The notes under the pieces: model-generated
Seen by the model: the letters and a program-made list of their open reading frames with translations, nothing else
The model's database searches: none
Told to the model about the DNA's origin: nothing
In this document: positions 1 to 6,389 of the stretch, piece after piece
Layout: the number at the start of each line of letters is the position of its first letter
How positions within the stretch are numbered: position 1 is the stretch's first letter
Position numbers and translations under genes: made by a program
DNA from: Comamonadaceae bacterium UBA2334
GTDB lineage: Bacteria; Pseudomonadota; Gammaproteobacteria; Burkholderiales; Burkholderiaceae_C
Length of the DNA stretch: 13,136 nt
Assembly: GCA_002344885.1 (NCBI GenBank)
Contig: DDUQ01000023.1
Coordinates: 1-13,136, forward strand
Reading direction: 5' to 3'

Positions 1-100
1 GCACTTCACTTTTGAATCCGCCGTATTAAGATTATTTGCATAATCCAACCCCAAAAAGCCGTGCTAAAACATTTGAGCGCTATGTTTTTTCACACCTATT

Positions 101-1222
101 TCACTGAACCCCACGCCCAAGCCCATTGAAAACGTACGCCCCGCCCCTGAACGCAGGGTGGTACTGACCTCTGATGCGGTGAGTCACAGCATGGCTGTCA
201 ACCAGATCACAGTGCCCCGACAAGGCATCGACGCTCGCCAGGTAGAACGCCTCCGGTGTTCGCGGTGCACGTAACCCCACCCAGTCCGGCGCATTGCTAG
301 CGTTGATCGCGTGGTACACCGCCATTGCCGTGTACTCATCCGGCGTGTCACATACGGCCAGACTGCCTCGGGCCGCCGCCATCCACTCCATCCCCGTCAT
401 TCGATGGCCCATCAGTGCCCCACGGTCCGACAGGTACCACTGCTTGGAATGGTCATTCCACTCGTACTCCCCTGCTTTGCCCACGTCATGCAGCAAGGCT
501 GACAGGAGCAACACGTCGACATTGACCCACTCGTCACCCTCTGCCTGACGCAGTGCCCGCCATGCACAGTCCACCGAGTGGACGAACAGGCCATGTTGCC
601 TGGCGTGGTGATGCTTCATCGAACCCGGTGCAGACAGGAAGGCATGCAAGCGCAGGGGGTGGTGCCAGAACAGCGCATTGAACCAGGCCCGCATGGGCCG
701 TGACAGATGGGTCCACAACACCCGAAACCGCTCCACCCATTTCACGCCCACATCAGCCCTGCCCATGCGGCTGTCGCTGGACAAGCCAGGCAACCAGCTC
801 TGCGGCACCGTGTCCAGCAGGTTGATGTCGGGGTCCACTTCCCAAAGGTGTGTGACCGAGGACACCTCAAACACCCCGTCGCCAGACCTGTTCCCGTGCA
901 GTTTCTGAAGCGGCATGTGGTTCGCCCCCCTGTTGGCATACGAAGGCGTGCGAATCAATTGCCCCGATTGAAACGACATTGAGTCAGATGCGCTCCACCA
1001 GGTGATGTCCCTCAGGCCCTTGACATCGCAGACCGTGGCCTGCCAACGGACTCCCCGGTCGTCCGTGTTGCTGCGCAATCGCAGGATGCGCTGTATATTC
1101 GAATGATCATGGTTGTCATCCGAGTCGGATGGCCTGGGTAGCCGGTTCGTTGTGACCACAGGGGTGCTGGGTCCAGTGGTACGGATCGCAGGGACTGTCC
1201 AGTGTGTGTGATGGGCTGCCAT
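101..1222 (-). CDS. HD-domain protein with OB-like N-terminal region (TraI_2/YhaM-like), integrase-linked
   Basis: This 373-residue protein has a recognisable metal-dependent HD phosphohydrolase domain at about residues 195-345. The HHHARQHGL..H motif spans 204-215, HD is at 245-246, and further candidate ligands are H273, H304 and D332. Residues 45-90 resemble an OB-fold nucleic-acid-binding segment, and a 'SWLPG' linker at 142-146 recalls YhaM-type 3'-5' exoribonucleases. The triple-His motif also resembles the N-terminal TraI_2 domain of MOBH relaxases, but the protein is much shorter than those relaxases and I see no relaxase C-terminus. The start at 1222 is chosen because GAGGAG precedes it at good spacing, formed over the integrase stop, and the more upstream Met lies inside the integrase gene. 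It is the last gene of the xis-int operon and probably translationally coupled. A role in element mobility or nucleic-acid processing is inference. Confidence 0.75.
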   Translation of the reverse strand: MAAHHTHWTVPAIRTTGPSTPVVTTNRLPRPSDSDDNHDHSNIQRILRLRSNTDDRGVRWQATVCDVKGLRDITWWSASDSMSFQSGQLIRTPSYANRGANHMPLQKLHGNRSGDGVFEVSSVTHLWEVDPDINLLDTVPQSWLPGLSSDSRMGRADVGVKWVERFRVLWTHLSRPMRAWFNALFWHHPLRLHAFLSAPGSMKHHHARQHGLFVHSVDCAWRALRQAEGDEWVNVDVLLLSALLHDVGKAGEYEWNDHSKQWYLSDRGALMGHRMTGMEWMAAARGSLAVCDTPDEYTAMAVYHAINASNAPDWVGLRAPRTPEAFYLASVDALSGHCDLVDSHAVTHRIRGQYHPAFRGGAYVFNGLGRGVQ

Positions 1223-1232
1223 GTCGTTCTCC

Positions 1233-2522
1233 TCAGGCTTGCGCCATGTGTTCATGGCCCATGTCTGTCGCACCGGGCAACAACCTGCGGTTTGCAGCCA
1301 CATGATTGATCGCCGCCATGTCCATGTGCTGGCTGAGCAAACGGTCCATGGCCGAACCATCCTTGCGGGTCAGGTTCGGCACATAGCGGGAATACACCCG
1401 AAACAGCATCTCTGTGCTGCTGTGGCCCAACTGACGGGCAATCCATTCGGGTGCTTCACCACTGGCCAACCACAACGTGGCTGCGGTGTGACGCATCTGG
1501 TAAGGCCGACGGATCGCCAGCCCGAGGTGGCGCAGCAGCGGAGCCCAGACACGGTCAATGAAGTTCTTGTTGTCCAGCGGCTTGCCCAGCCGATTGGCAA
1601 ACACATAGGTTGCGAACTCGTCACTGGCCTGGCGTTGGGCTTTCAACGCGTCATAGACCATCTGGTTCATCTGAATGTCACGCATCGAACCATCGGTTTT
1701 GAGCTCATCTTCTTCGTTCAGGACGATGGACTCACGGACCAGGATGAGGCGACGTTCGAAATCGACGTACTTCCACTTCAGGCCATGGACCTCACCGGTG
1801 CGCATGCCGGTGAAGAAGCGCACGGCGAAATAGTTGCGGTAGTCGGCACGCACCGTTTGCAGAATGCGCTGCACCTCTTCGAGGCTGAAGGGCATCACAT
1901 CGCTGCGTTTCATCTTCAGAGGTTTGATGGCACGAAAGGACGTCGTAAACTCGAATCGGTCGGCGGCTTCGTTGAGGATTTGTCGCAGCGGCTTCATGAT
2001 GGAGTTGATGCGTCGGTTGGACAGGGTTTCGTTGTTTCGGGCGGGAACTTTGGCGAGTGAAGCCCGAAATGCCAGAACGTCTGCATTGGTGATGCTGCCG
2101 ACCACCTTCTCCCCGAAGTGGGGGATGAGGTACTTGTCGAGCGCGCCACGCTGTGTGATGACGTAGCTTCGACGCCAGCTGACCTCGCTCTCCGTGAACC
2201 ACTGGTTGGCAAACTCGCGAAACAGCGGGGTGTCAGCCTTGCTGCCAGGCAACACGGTCAGGCCGTTTGAGCCACTACCAGCGACTGCACCGGCAGCCAA
2301 CTCATCGGCAGAAACCTTGGTGGGCATGGGCTTGCCGAAGGTCTTTTGGTAGTCGAAACAGCCCAGGGCGATTTCACCTTCGATGCGCTCCAGTACTTTT
2401 TGCAGGCGTTTGCGGTTGGCGGGGGTGTCAGTTAGAGCCGTTTGCTCCCGCATCCGAACACCATTGAACTTGAAGTCCATAAACAATTGCCCTGTTTCAG
2501 GACGAACGCGAATACTAGACAT
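1233..2522 (-). CDS. int: Tyrosine recombinase / site-specific integrase
   Basis: The protein has 429 residues and would catalyse site-specific integration and excision of the element at its attachment site. Residues 1-60 form an arm-type DNA-binding region of the DUF3596 kind. A Gly/Ala-rich linker covers about 66-95, a core-binding domain about 98-190, and the catalytic domain about 205-385. Catalytic candidates are R241 (TGMRTGE), K275, R344 in YQMRHT, H367 (QLGH) and the nucleophile Y377 (RVYSR). The first His of the usual HxxR box is Tyr (Y341), as is common in this subgroup. The start at 2522 is preferred because GGGAGGAG lies just upstream and the protein then begins with the typical arm domain. 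The open frame runs 89 codons further, but that part overlaps the excisionase gene in another frame. It overlaps the xis stop by 8 bases and is followed after ten bases by the HD gene. Confidence 0.93.
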   Translation of the reverse strand: MSSIRVRPETGQLFMDFKFNGVRMREQTALTDTPANRKRLQKVLERIEGEIALGCFDYQKTFGKPMPTKVSADELAAGAVAGSGSNGLTVLPGSKADTPLFREFANQWFTESEVSWRRSYVITQRGALDKYLIPHFGEKVVGSITNADVLAFRASLAKVPARNNETLSNRRINSIMKPLRQILNEAADRFEFTTSFRAIKPLKMKRSDVMPFSLEEVQRILQTVRADYRNYFAVRFFTGMRTGEVHGLKWKYVDFERRLILVRESIVLNEEDELKTDGSMRDIQMNQMVYDALKAQRQASDEFATYVFANRLGKPLDNKNFIDRVWAPLLRHLGLAIRRPYQMRHTAATLWLASGEAPEWIARQLGHSSTEMLFRVYSRYVPNLTRKDGSAMDRLLSQHMDMAAINHVAANRRLLPGATDMGHEHMAQA

Positions 2523-2757
2523 GGATGGCTCCTCCCTTGACCAAGGGGATGCCGACCATGCCGTGGGCGCTGGAGTGCATTGCCATATCTTTTTCGATGG
2601 CTTCCCAGATGTAGAGTGTCTTGCGTCCTCCGAAAGGGCGGATGTAATGCCGACCTTCGAGCAACACGCTGTCTTTGAGGCGGTCGCGGATGGTGCGGCT
2701 GTCGTACTTGATGAGCTTCGAGAGCTCGTCGGTGGTGAGGTAGGTATGTGCTTCCAT
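2515..2757 (-). CDS. Excisionase-like small DNA-binding protein
   Basis: This 80-residue protein has an apparent winged or MerR-like helix-turn-helix: 'TTDELSKLIKYDSRTIRDRL' at about 8-27, then a 'GRHYIRPFGGRKTLYIW' strand/wing region. Small proteins of this type sit directly upstream of DUF3596-type integrases and are thought to act as excisionases or recombination directionality factors; excision activity here is inferred. The frame is open further upstream to 2985, but the start at 2757 is chosen because AGGAG lies about nine bases upstream and the further upstream codons cover the promoter and operator sequences. Its stop overlaps the integrase start by 8 bases, so the two are translationally coupled. 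The first gene of a three-gene minus-strand operon. Confidence 0.8.
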   Translation of the reverse strand: MEAHTYLTTDELSKLIKYDSRTIRDRLKDSVLLEGRHYIRPFGGRKTLYIWEAIEKDMAMHSSAHGMVGIPLVKGGAIHV

Positions 2758-2887
2758 TGCCACTCCTGGTTGATTAAAATACCAATCAAACGATGCCGGT
2801 CTGCATCGAATGATCGTTATTGTAATCACCTTTGATGGATATTGCAAGCGTTTGATAAAAATTTTTATCGTTTGATACGTACAACCA
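2758..2887. promoter_or_regulatory. Divergent control region between the xis-int-HD operon and the Cro/C1 regulator
   Basis: This 130-base AT-rich region holds several ordered repeats. CGTTTGATA occurs at 2849-2857 and again exactly 20 bases later at 2869-2877, and its inverted core ATCAAACG lies at 2785-2792. A perfect 16-base palindrome, GATAAAAATTTTTATC, occupies 2854-2869 between and over the two direct copies. A further inverted repeat, CGATGC/GCATCG, is at 2791-2796 and 2803-2808, inside the predicted xis leader. The arrangement suits operators for the divergent regulator, repressing both directions; that role is inferred from position. Confidence 0.65.
2819..2847 (-). promoter_or_regulatory. 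Sigma-70-type promoter of the xis-int-HD operon
   Basis: On the minus strand, TTGCAA (2847-2842) is followed by a 17-base spacer and TACAAT (2824-2819). Transcription would begin near 2812, giving a leader of about 55 bases before the xis-like start at 2757. The repeated CGTTTGATA words lie just upstream of the -35 box, and one inverted copy lies in the leader. It is a close consensus match at ideal spacing; activity is unproven. Confidence 0.65.
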
Positions 2888-3160
2888 ATGATCAGATTCA
2901 AGCTAGCCGAAATGATGGAAAAGAAGCAGTTCGCTGATGGGCGTCGGATCACCGTCAGTGAAGTTGCAAGCGCTACTGGTCTCAATCGGATGACGCTGTC
3001 AAAACTCTTGAATCACAAGGGCTATGGAACTGGTACCGACACCATCGATAAGCTTTGCACTTATTTCGACTGCCAAGTTGAGGATCTGATGGAGCATCTA
3101 CCAGATGAATCCCCAAACTCAACGACGATGGACAGCAAGTCGTTTTCAAACGCCACCTAA
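2888..3160 (+). CDS. Cro/C1-type (XRE, HTH_26-like) transcriptional regulator
   Basis: This 90-residue protein is a single helix-turn-helix domain with a short Ser/Thr-rich tail. The N-terminus 'MIRFKLAEMMEKKQ' and the segments 'ISEVA'-like TVSEVASATGLNRMTLSKLL (about 23-42) and 'TIDKLCTYFDCQVEDLM' (about 52-68) are typical of the HTH_26 branch of the Cro/C1 family. It is divergent from the xis-int-HD operon, with operator-like repeats between them, so it most probably represses or tunes the integration genes and its own promoter. The start at 2888 fits the family N-terminus, but no Shine-Dalgarno sequence precedes it, so a leaderless or weakly translated message is possible. Confidence 0.85.
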   Translation: MIRFKLAEMMEKKQFADGRRITVSEVASATGLNRMTLSKLLNHKGYGTGTDTIDKLCTYFDCQVEDLMEHLPDESPNSTTMDSKSFSNAT

Positions 3161-3638
3161 TTTGTGACGCCAGGCGGCACTGCGTAACCCTTCTGCTTGG
3201 TCATAACAACGCTGACCATTTCGAGCATTGCCTGTCAGCATCAATGGCCCTTAACGCTGCACAACAGCCGACTGCAATTCATCAAAGTGGAATAAGTCAG
3301 GCCACCACTGACCATGACAGCTCTATGAAGACTTGCTTGGAATAACCGCCAAAATTGGTAGGAGGCTCACCAAGACCAAGCGGACTTACGCAAAACGCAA
3401 ACTAACGCCGCCGAGCGTCAAATCTGCGAGCAGGGCACAAGACCAATCGTCAAAACTGACCGCGAAATGTCTTTAGGTTAAGCCGCTTTGGCACGAGCTT
3501 GGCACACACAAGGCACAGAACGATATGGGAAAATTGAACTGACCATCGGCTCGTTAAGAGCACAAAACTCGGGATGACCGTTGATCTTTTTGAAAATCCA
3601 GCTCGATTTGTCAAAAATCGGAGCAAACTATTCAATAC
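3161..3638. other. Gene-free stretch between regulator and tRNA-Arg; likely attachment region
   Basis: I see no convincing gene in these 478 bases. The small open frames on either strand lack family resemblance and good start signals. The stretch contains a phased GGCAC repeat cluster (3488-3516), three exact copies of CTGACCAT (3212-3219, 3308-3315, 3539-3546), and a short hairpin CGATTT/AAATCG (3604-3620) just beyond the tRNA 3' end. The position between the integrase module and the tRNA fits an attachment region with arm-type binding sites, which is inference. Confidence 0.5.
3488..3516. repeat. Three GGCAC words phased at 11 bases
   Basis: TTGGCAC occurs at 3488-3494 and 3499-3505, and AAGGCAC at 3510-3516. 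The start-to-start distance is 11 bases each time, close to one helical turn, so the three sites face the same side of the DNA. They lie about 125-150 bases inside the element from the tRNA 3' end, which suits integrase arm-type or excisionase sites. The repeats are seen directly; the binding role is inferred. Confidence 0.5.
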
Positions 3639-3714
3639 TGGCGCGGCTGGCGGGGATCGAACCCACGACCCTCGGCTTCGGAGGCCGATACTCTATCCAC
3701 TGAGCTACAGCCGC
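3639..3714 (-). tRNA. tRNA-Arg (anticodon CCG)
   Basis: The minus strand reads a complete 76-base cloverleaf including an encoded CCA. The acceptor stem GCGGCTG pairs with CAGCCGC, followed by discriminator G and CCA at 3639-3641. The D arm contains AGTGGATA, the anticodon stem is TCGGC/GCCGA, the loop is CTCCGAA, and the T loop contains TTCGATC. The anticodon CCG at 3681-3679 reads the CGG arginine codon. The 3' end faces the integrase module, so the gene is the probable integration target and appears intact. A 5'-half copy lies 54 bases upstream, so the transcript may start beyond it. Confidence 0.96.
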
Positions 3715-3768
3715 AACTCTGAAAAAAGACCAATACTCAAATTGTCGCACGCGGCCCTGGTGACCATA

Positions 3769-3809
3769 GGCTTCGGAGGCCAATACTCTATCCACTGAGC
3801 TACAGCCGC
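3769..3809 (-). pseudogene. Truncated tRNA-Arg copy (5' half only)
   Basis: These 41 bases repeat the 5' half of the neighbouring tRNA-Arg, from the first acceptor base through the anticodon stem (intact copy 3674-3714), with a single mismatch (g3687 versus a3782). The 3' half is absent: the sequence after the anticodon stem is unrelated, so no cloverleaf can form. It may be the remnant of a tandem tRNA pair or an attachment-site duplication left by an earlier insertion. The copy lies upstream of the intact gene on the same strand, so the original tRNA promoter may now read through it. Confidence 0.85.
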
Positions 3810-3853
3810 GTTGCTGCACGTAAAGCAAAGGAGAGAGTTTAACCTAAGCCGGT

Positions 3854-3884
3854 CCGGTCACACCGATCCCGGTCACACCGATCC
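3854..3884. repeat. 15-base tandem duplication across the LysR stop codon
   Basis: The unit CCGGTCACACCGATC occurs twice head to tail (3854-3868 and 3869-3883), followed by a further C. The second copy carries the stop codon of the LysR gene and its last codons; the first copy lies just after the gene. It looks like a recent slippage or short duplication at the 3' end and does not change the reading frame. Confidence 0.8.
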
Positions 3885-4820
3885 ACTGTGCAGGGCATGC
3901 GCGTGCGTCAGGCAATGATGGAACAGGCGGGTGGCGGGCGCCGGTTCAGGTGACTGCCGGACAATGGCCGAAAAGTGACATTGGTAGTGGAACTGCTCTG
4001 GGTCGATGGCCTGCATCTGCCCGCCACGCACAAACCCGGCGGCATAGTGGTCCGGCAGAAAACCCACGAAGTCTCCTGACAGGATGAAGGTGGCCACGGA
4101 TTCCTGGTCAAACGCGGTGGCGCTGCGCTGCAGGCGCTCTCGGTGGCTGAGCTCCATGTTGGGCGAGTGATAGCCCAAGCCGGCAAACGCGTGGCGGCGG
4201 ACATCGGCCCAGGTCAGTGCCCCACGGCGGGTGCCAAACAGCGGATGCCCTGTTGCACAGTACAGGAACATGGATTCGCCAAACAGTTCGTCGTACGACA
4301 GCGTTTCGCTTCGCCGGTGCTCGGGGATGATGCCCAGCTGGTACTGACCCGCCATCACGCCATGCTCGATGGCCTGGATGGTCCCCACATGCAGGTGGAT
4401 GACCACGTCCGGGGCCTGCCGCCGGAACAGGGCCACCGCCTGCGCGATGCGGGCCTGCGGGTTGCTGGCGGTTTTGTCGAACACGGCGACATGCAGGCTG
4501 CCCCCCAGGCGGTTGTGCAGTGCGTCCACGCTGGCGCGAAAGCTCTCGGTGGCGGCCAGCAACTGACGCGTTTCGGCGTGGATGCGCTCGCCTTCCGGGG
4601 TGAGCGCAAAGCCGCTGCGCCCTCGCCTGCACAACGTCAGGCCCAGTCGGGTTTCCAGGTCTTTGACGTGGCGGCTGATGGTGGAGGTGCTGATGTTCAG
4701 TTCCAGCTCGGCGGCGGTCATGCCACCGCAATCGACCACGGCCTGGAAGACGCGCAACAGGCGCAGGTCGGCATCACTGATCTGGCCCAGGACGGCTTTT
4801 CGTTTCGGGTGTTGGGTCAT
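3873..4820 (-). CDS. LysR-type transcriptional regulator, probable activator of beta-alanine catabolism
   Basis: This 315-residue protein has the normal LysR length. The N-terminal winged helix-turn-helix covers about residues 15-75, with 'AAELELNISTSTISRHVKDL' at 36-55 as the DNA-reading part and 'LTPEGERI' after it. An effector-binding domain fills about 100-300. It is divergent from the omega-amino acid aminotransferase gene, the same arrangement as regulators such as BauR in Pseudomonas, so control of the adjoining catabolic genes is likely; the inducer is not deducible. A dyad in the shared intergenic region overlaps its own predicted -10 box (TATAAA, 4846-4841), which suggests autoregulation. 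It ends in a 15-base tandem duplication and is followed on the same strand by the truncated tRNA copy. Confidence 0.9.
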   Translation of the reverse strand: MTQHPKRKAVLGQISDADLRLLRVFQAVVDCGGMTAAELELNISTSTISRHVKDLETRLGLTLCRRGRSGFALTPEGERIHAETRQLLAATESFRASVDALHNRLGGSLHVAVFDKTASNPQARIAQAVALFRRQAPDVVIHLHVGTIQAIEHGVMAGQYQLGIIPEHRRSETLSYDELFGESMFLYCATGHPLFGTRRGALTWADVRRHAFAGLGYHSPNMELSHRERLQRSATAFDQESVATFILSGDFVGFLPDHYAAGFVRGGQMQAIDPEQFHYQCHFSAIVRQSPEPAPATRLFHHCLTHAHALHSGSV

Positions 4821-4830
4821 GCGAGGCTTT

Positions 4831-4852
4831 CAGTTGCAGATTTATACAACTG
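4831..4852. promoter_or_regulatory. LysR-type operator dyad in the divergent promoter region
   Basis: CAGTTG (4831-4836) and CAACTG (4847-4852) form an inverted repeat with a 10-base AT-rich centre. A second inverted pair, TGCAG/CTGCA, is at 4835-4839 and 4856-4860. A candidate -10 for the LysR gene (TATAAA on the minus strand, 4846-4841) lies inside the dyad. Spacing and position fit a LysR recognition site serving both directions; binding is inferred. Confidence 0.5.
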
Positions 4853-4932
4853 AAGCTGCATAAGTTTCACTTTTTCGCATGCGATTGGGGCCCAACAATG
4901 ACGACCTTCCACGTTTTTTCCGAGGTGGCCAC

Positions 4933-6324
4933 ATGGACATGACCGACAGCCAGCACATCCAACCCAGCACGACCGCGCACCCCACCCGAACCGACGCCGC
5001 CTGGCTGGACGCGCACTGGATGCCCTACACCGGCAACCGCCAGTTCAAGGCGAAGCCCCGCATGATGGTCAGCGCCAAGGGCGCGTACTTCACCGACCAC
5101 CATGGCAAGCAGGTGTTTGACGGGCTGTCCGGCCTGTGGTGCACGGGCCTGGGGCATGGTCGTGAAGAGATCACCCGTGCCGTGGCGCAGCAAATGGCCA
5201 CACTGGACTATTCCCCGGCCTTCCAGTTTGGTCACGCTCTGTCGTTCGAGCTGGCCAACCAGATCGTGGCGCACATGCCCGAAGGGCTGAGCAACGTGTT
5301 TTTCACCGGATCGGGCTCCGAGTCTGCCGACACTTCTTTGAAAATGGCCCGCGCTTACTGGCGAGCCAAGGGCCAGGGCCAAAAGACCCGCCTGATCGGG
5401 CGTGTGAAGGGCTACCACGGCGTGAATTTCGGGGGTATTTCGGTCGGCGGCATCGTGGGCAACCGCAAGCTGTTTGGCCAGGGCGTGGAGGCCGACCACC
5501 TGCCCCACACGCAACCCCCTGCGGGTTCGTTCTTCAAGGGCATGCCACCGGCCGAGGCCAACACGTCTGGCTGGCAGGGTGCCGCGCTGGCCGATGACTT
5601 GTTGAACCTCATCAACCTGCACGACGCCAGCAACATCGCTGCCGTCATCGTCGAGCCATTTTCCGGCTCGGCTGGCGTGGTCATTCCGCCTGTGGGTTAC
5701 CTTCAGCGCCTGCGCGAGATTTGCACGGCCCACAACATCCTGCTGATTTTTGACGAAGTGATTTCCGGCTTCGGCCGCAGCGGTGCCTGGACGGGTGCCG
5801 AGGCGTTTGGCGTGACGCCAGACATCCTGAACTTTGCCAAACAGGTCACCAATGGCACGCAACCCCTGGGCGGTGTGGTGGCCAGCAAGGACATCTACGA
5901 CACCTTCATGGCCGCAGGCGGGCCCGACTACATGCTGGAGTTTCCGCACGGCTATACCTACTCGGCCCACCCGGTGGCCTGTGCCGCCGGTGTGGCCACG
6001 ATGAAGCTGCTGGAGCAGGAGAACGCGCCGCAGCGTGTGCGCGAACTGGCCCCCCATTTCGAAGCGGCCGTTCACGGTCTGCGCGGTGCCAAACACGTGG
6101 CAGACATCCGCAACTACGGTCTGGCGGCAGGCTTCAGCATCGCAGCGTTGCCGGGTGAACCGGCCAAGCGCCCGTTCGAGATTGCCATGGCGATGCTGGA
6201 CAAGGGCTTTTATGTGCGGTACGGCGGTGACACCATCCAACTGGCGCCACCCTTCATCAGCACACCTGCCGAAATCGACCGGCTGGTCAGTGCGCTGGGC
6301 GACTGCCTGCAGGCCACCGCCTGA
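4933..6324 (+). CDS. bauA: Omega-amino acid (beta-alanine):pyruvate aminotransferase, class III PLP-dependent
   Basis: The 463-residue cytoplasmic enzyme would transfer the amino group of beta-alanine, or a similar omega-amino acid, to pyruvate, giving malonic semialdehyde and L-alanine. Class III aminotransferase features are clear: GSGSESADTSLKMAR at 126-140, YHG at 161-163, the cofactor aspartate in FDEV (D274), and the PLP lysine K303 in NFAKQVTNG. W69 in SGLW and R429 in YVRYGGDT match residues that shape carboxylate binding in beta-alanine:pyruvate aminotransferases. The start at 4933 has GAGGTGG just upstream; an in-frame ATG at 4879 would add 18 unlikely residues. It is divergent from the LysR gene and followed by the PaiB-like and semialdehyde dehydrogenase genes, which supports the beta-alanine assignment over other omega-transaminase roles. 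Confidence 0.92.
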   Translation: MDMTDSQHIQPSTTAHPTRTDAAWLDAHWMPYTGNRQFKAKPRMMVSAKGAYFTDHHGKQVFDGLSGLWCTGLGHGREEITRAVAQQMATLDYSPAFQFGHALSFELANQIVAHMPEGLSNVFFTGSGSESADTSLKMARAYWRAKGQGQKTRLIGRVKGYHGVNFGGISVGGIVGNRKLFGQGVEADHLPHTQPPAGSFFKGMPPAEANTSGWQGAALADDLLNLINLHDASNIAAVIVEPFSGSAGVVIPPVGYLQRLREICTAHNILLIFDEVISGFGRSGAWTGAEAFGVTPDILNFAKQVTNGTQPLGGVVASKDIYDTFMAAGGPDYMLEFPHGYTYSAHPVACAAGVATMKLLEQENAPQRVRELAPHFEAAVHGLRGAKHVADIRNYGLAAGFSIAALPGEPAKRPFEIAMAMLDKGFYVRYGGDTIQLAPPFISTPAEIDRLVSALGDCLQATA

Positions 6325-6389
6325 ACGGCTTGTCATTGATCGCCTTGCGCCCTGTCATCTGACACCCCGCTCCGCACAAGAAGACACCC

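Larger units (their letters stand above)
1..3638. mobile_element. End of a tRNA-Arg-associated integrative element (partial, other end outside window)
   Basis: The segment carries a tyrosine recombinase, an excisionase-like protein, a divergent Cro/C1-type regulator and an HD-domain protein, and it ends at the 3' end of an intact tRNA-Arg gene. That is the classical layout of integrated phages, ICEs and genomic islands: the integrase module sits next to a tRNA whose 3' end points into the element. The genes are seen directly; the element and its right boundary are inferred. I found no second copy of the tRNA 3' end within the window, so the other attachment site should lie to the left of position 1. 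No conjugation or phage structural genes are visible, so the element type is open. Confidence 0.65.

Noticed and set aside
66..88. AAAACAT/ATGTTTT inverted repeat after the HD gene
   Set aside because: It could be a terminator, but the stem is all A/T-rich and short with a nine-base loop; too weak to list as a feature.
1221..2060. Plus-strand frame of 279 codons opposite the integrase
   Set aside because: It lies wholly opposite the catalytic half of the recombinase and shows no family resemblance.
2523..2789. N-terminal extension of the integrase frame to 2789
   Set aside because: The extra 89 codons are the out-of-frame reading of the excisionase-like gene; the start at 2522 has a strong ribosome-binding site and a normal arm domain.
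3450..3635. 61-codon minus-strand frame just downstream of the tRNA
   Set aside because: No family resemblance, no good ribosome-binding site and it crosses the candidate binding-site cluster; treated as non-coding.
3574..3828. Small frames on both strands across the tRNA and its partial copy
   Set aside because: Their translations are the well-known false proteins read from tRNA genes (for example VAQWIEYRPPKP); the cloverleaf explains the sequence.
4867..6336. Long open frame (489 codons) on the minus strand opposite the aminotransferase
   Set aside because: The plus-strand gene has all PLP enzyme motifs; the antisense product has no recognisable domain and is a codon-bias shadow.
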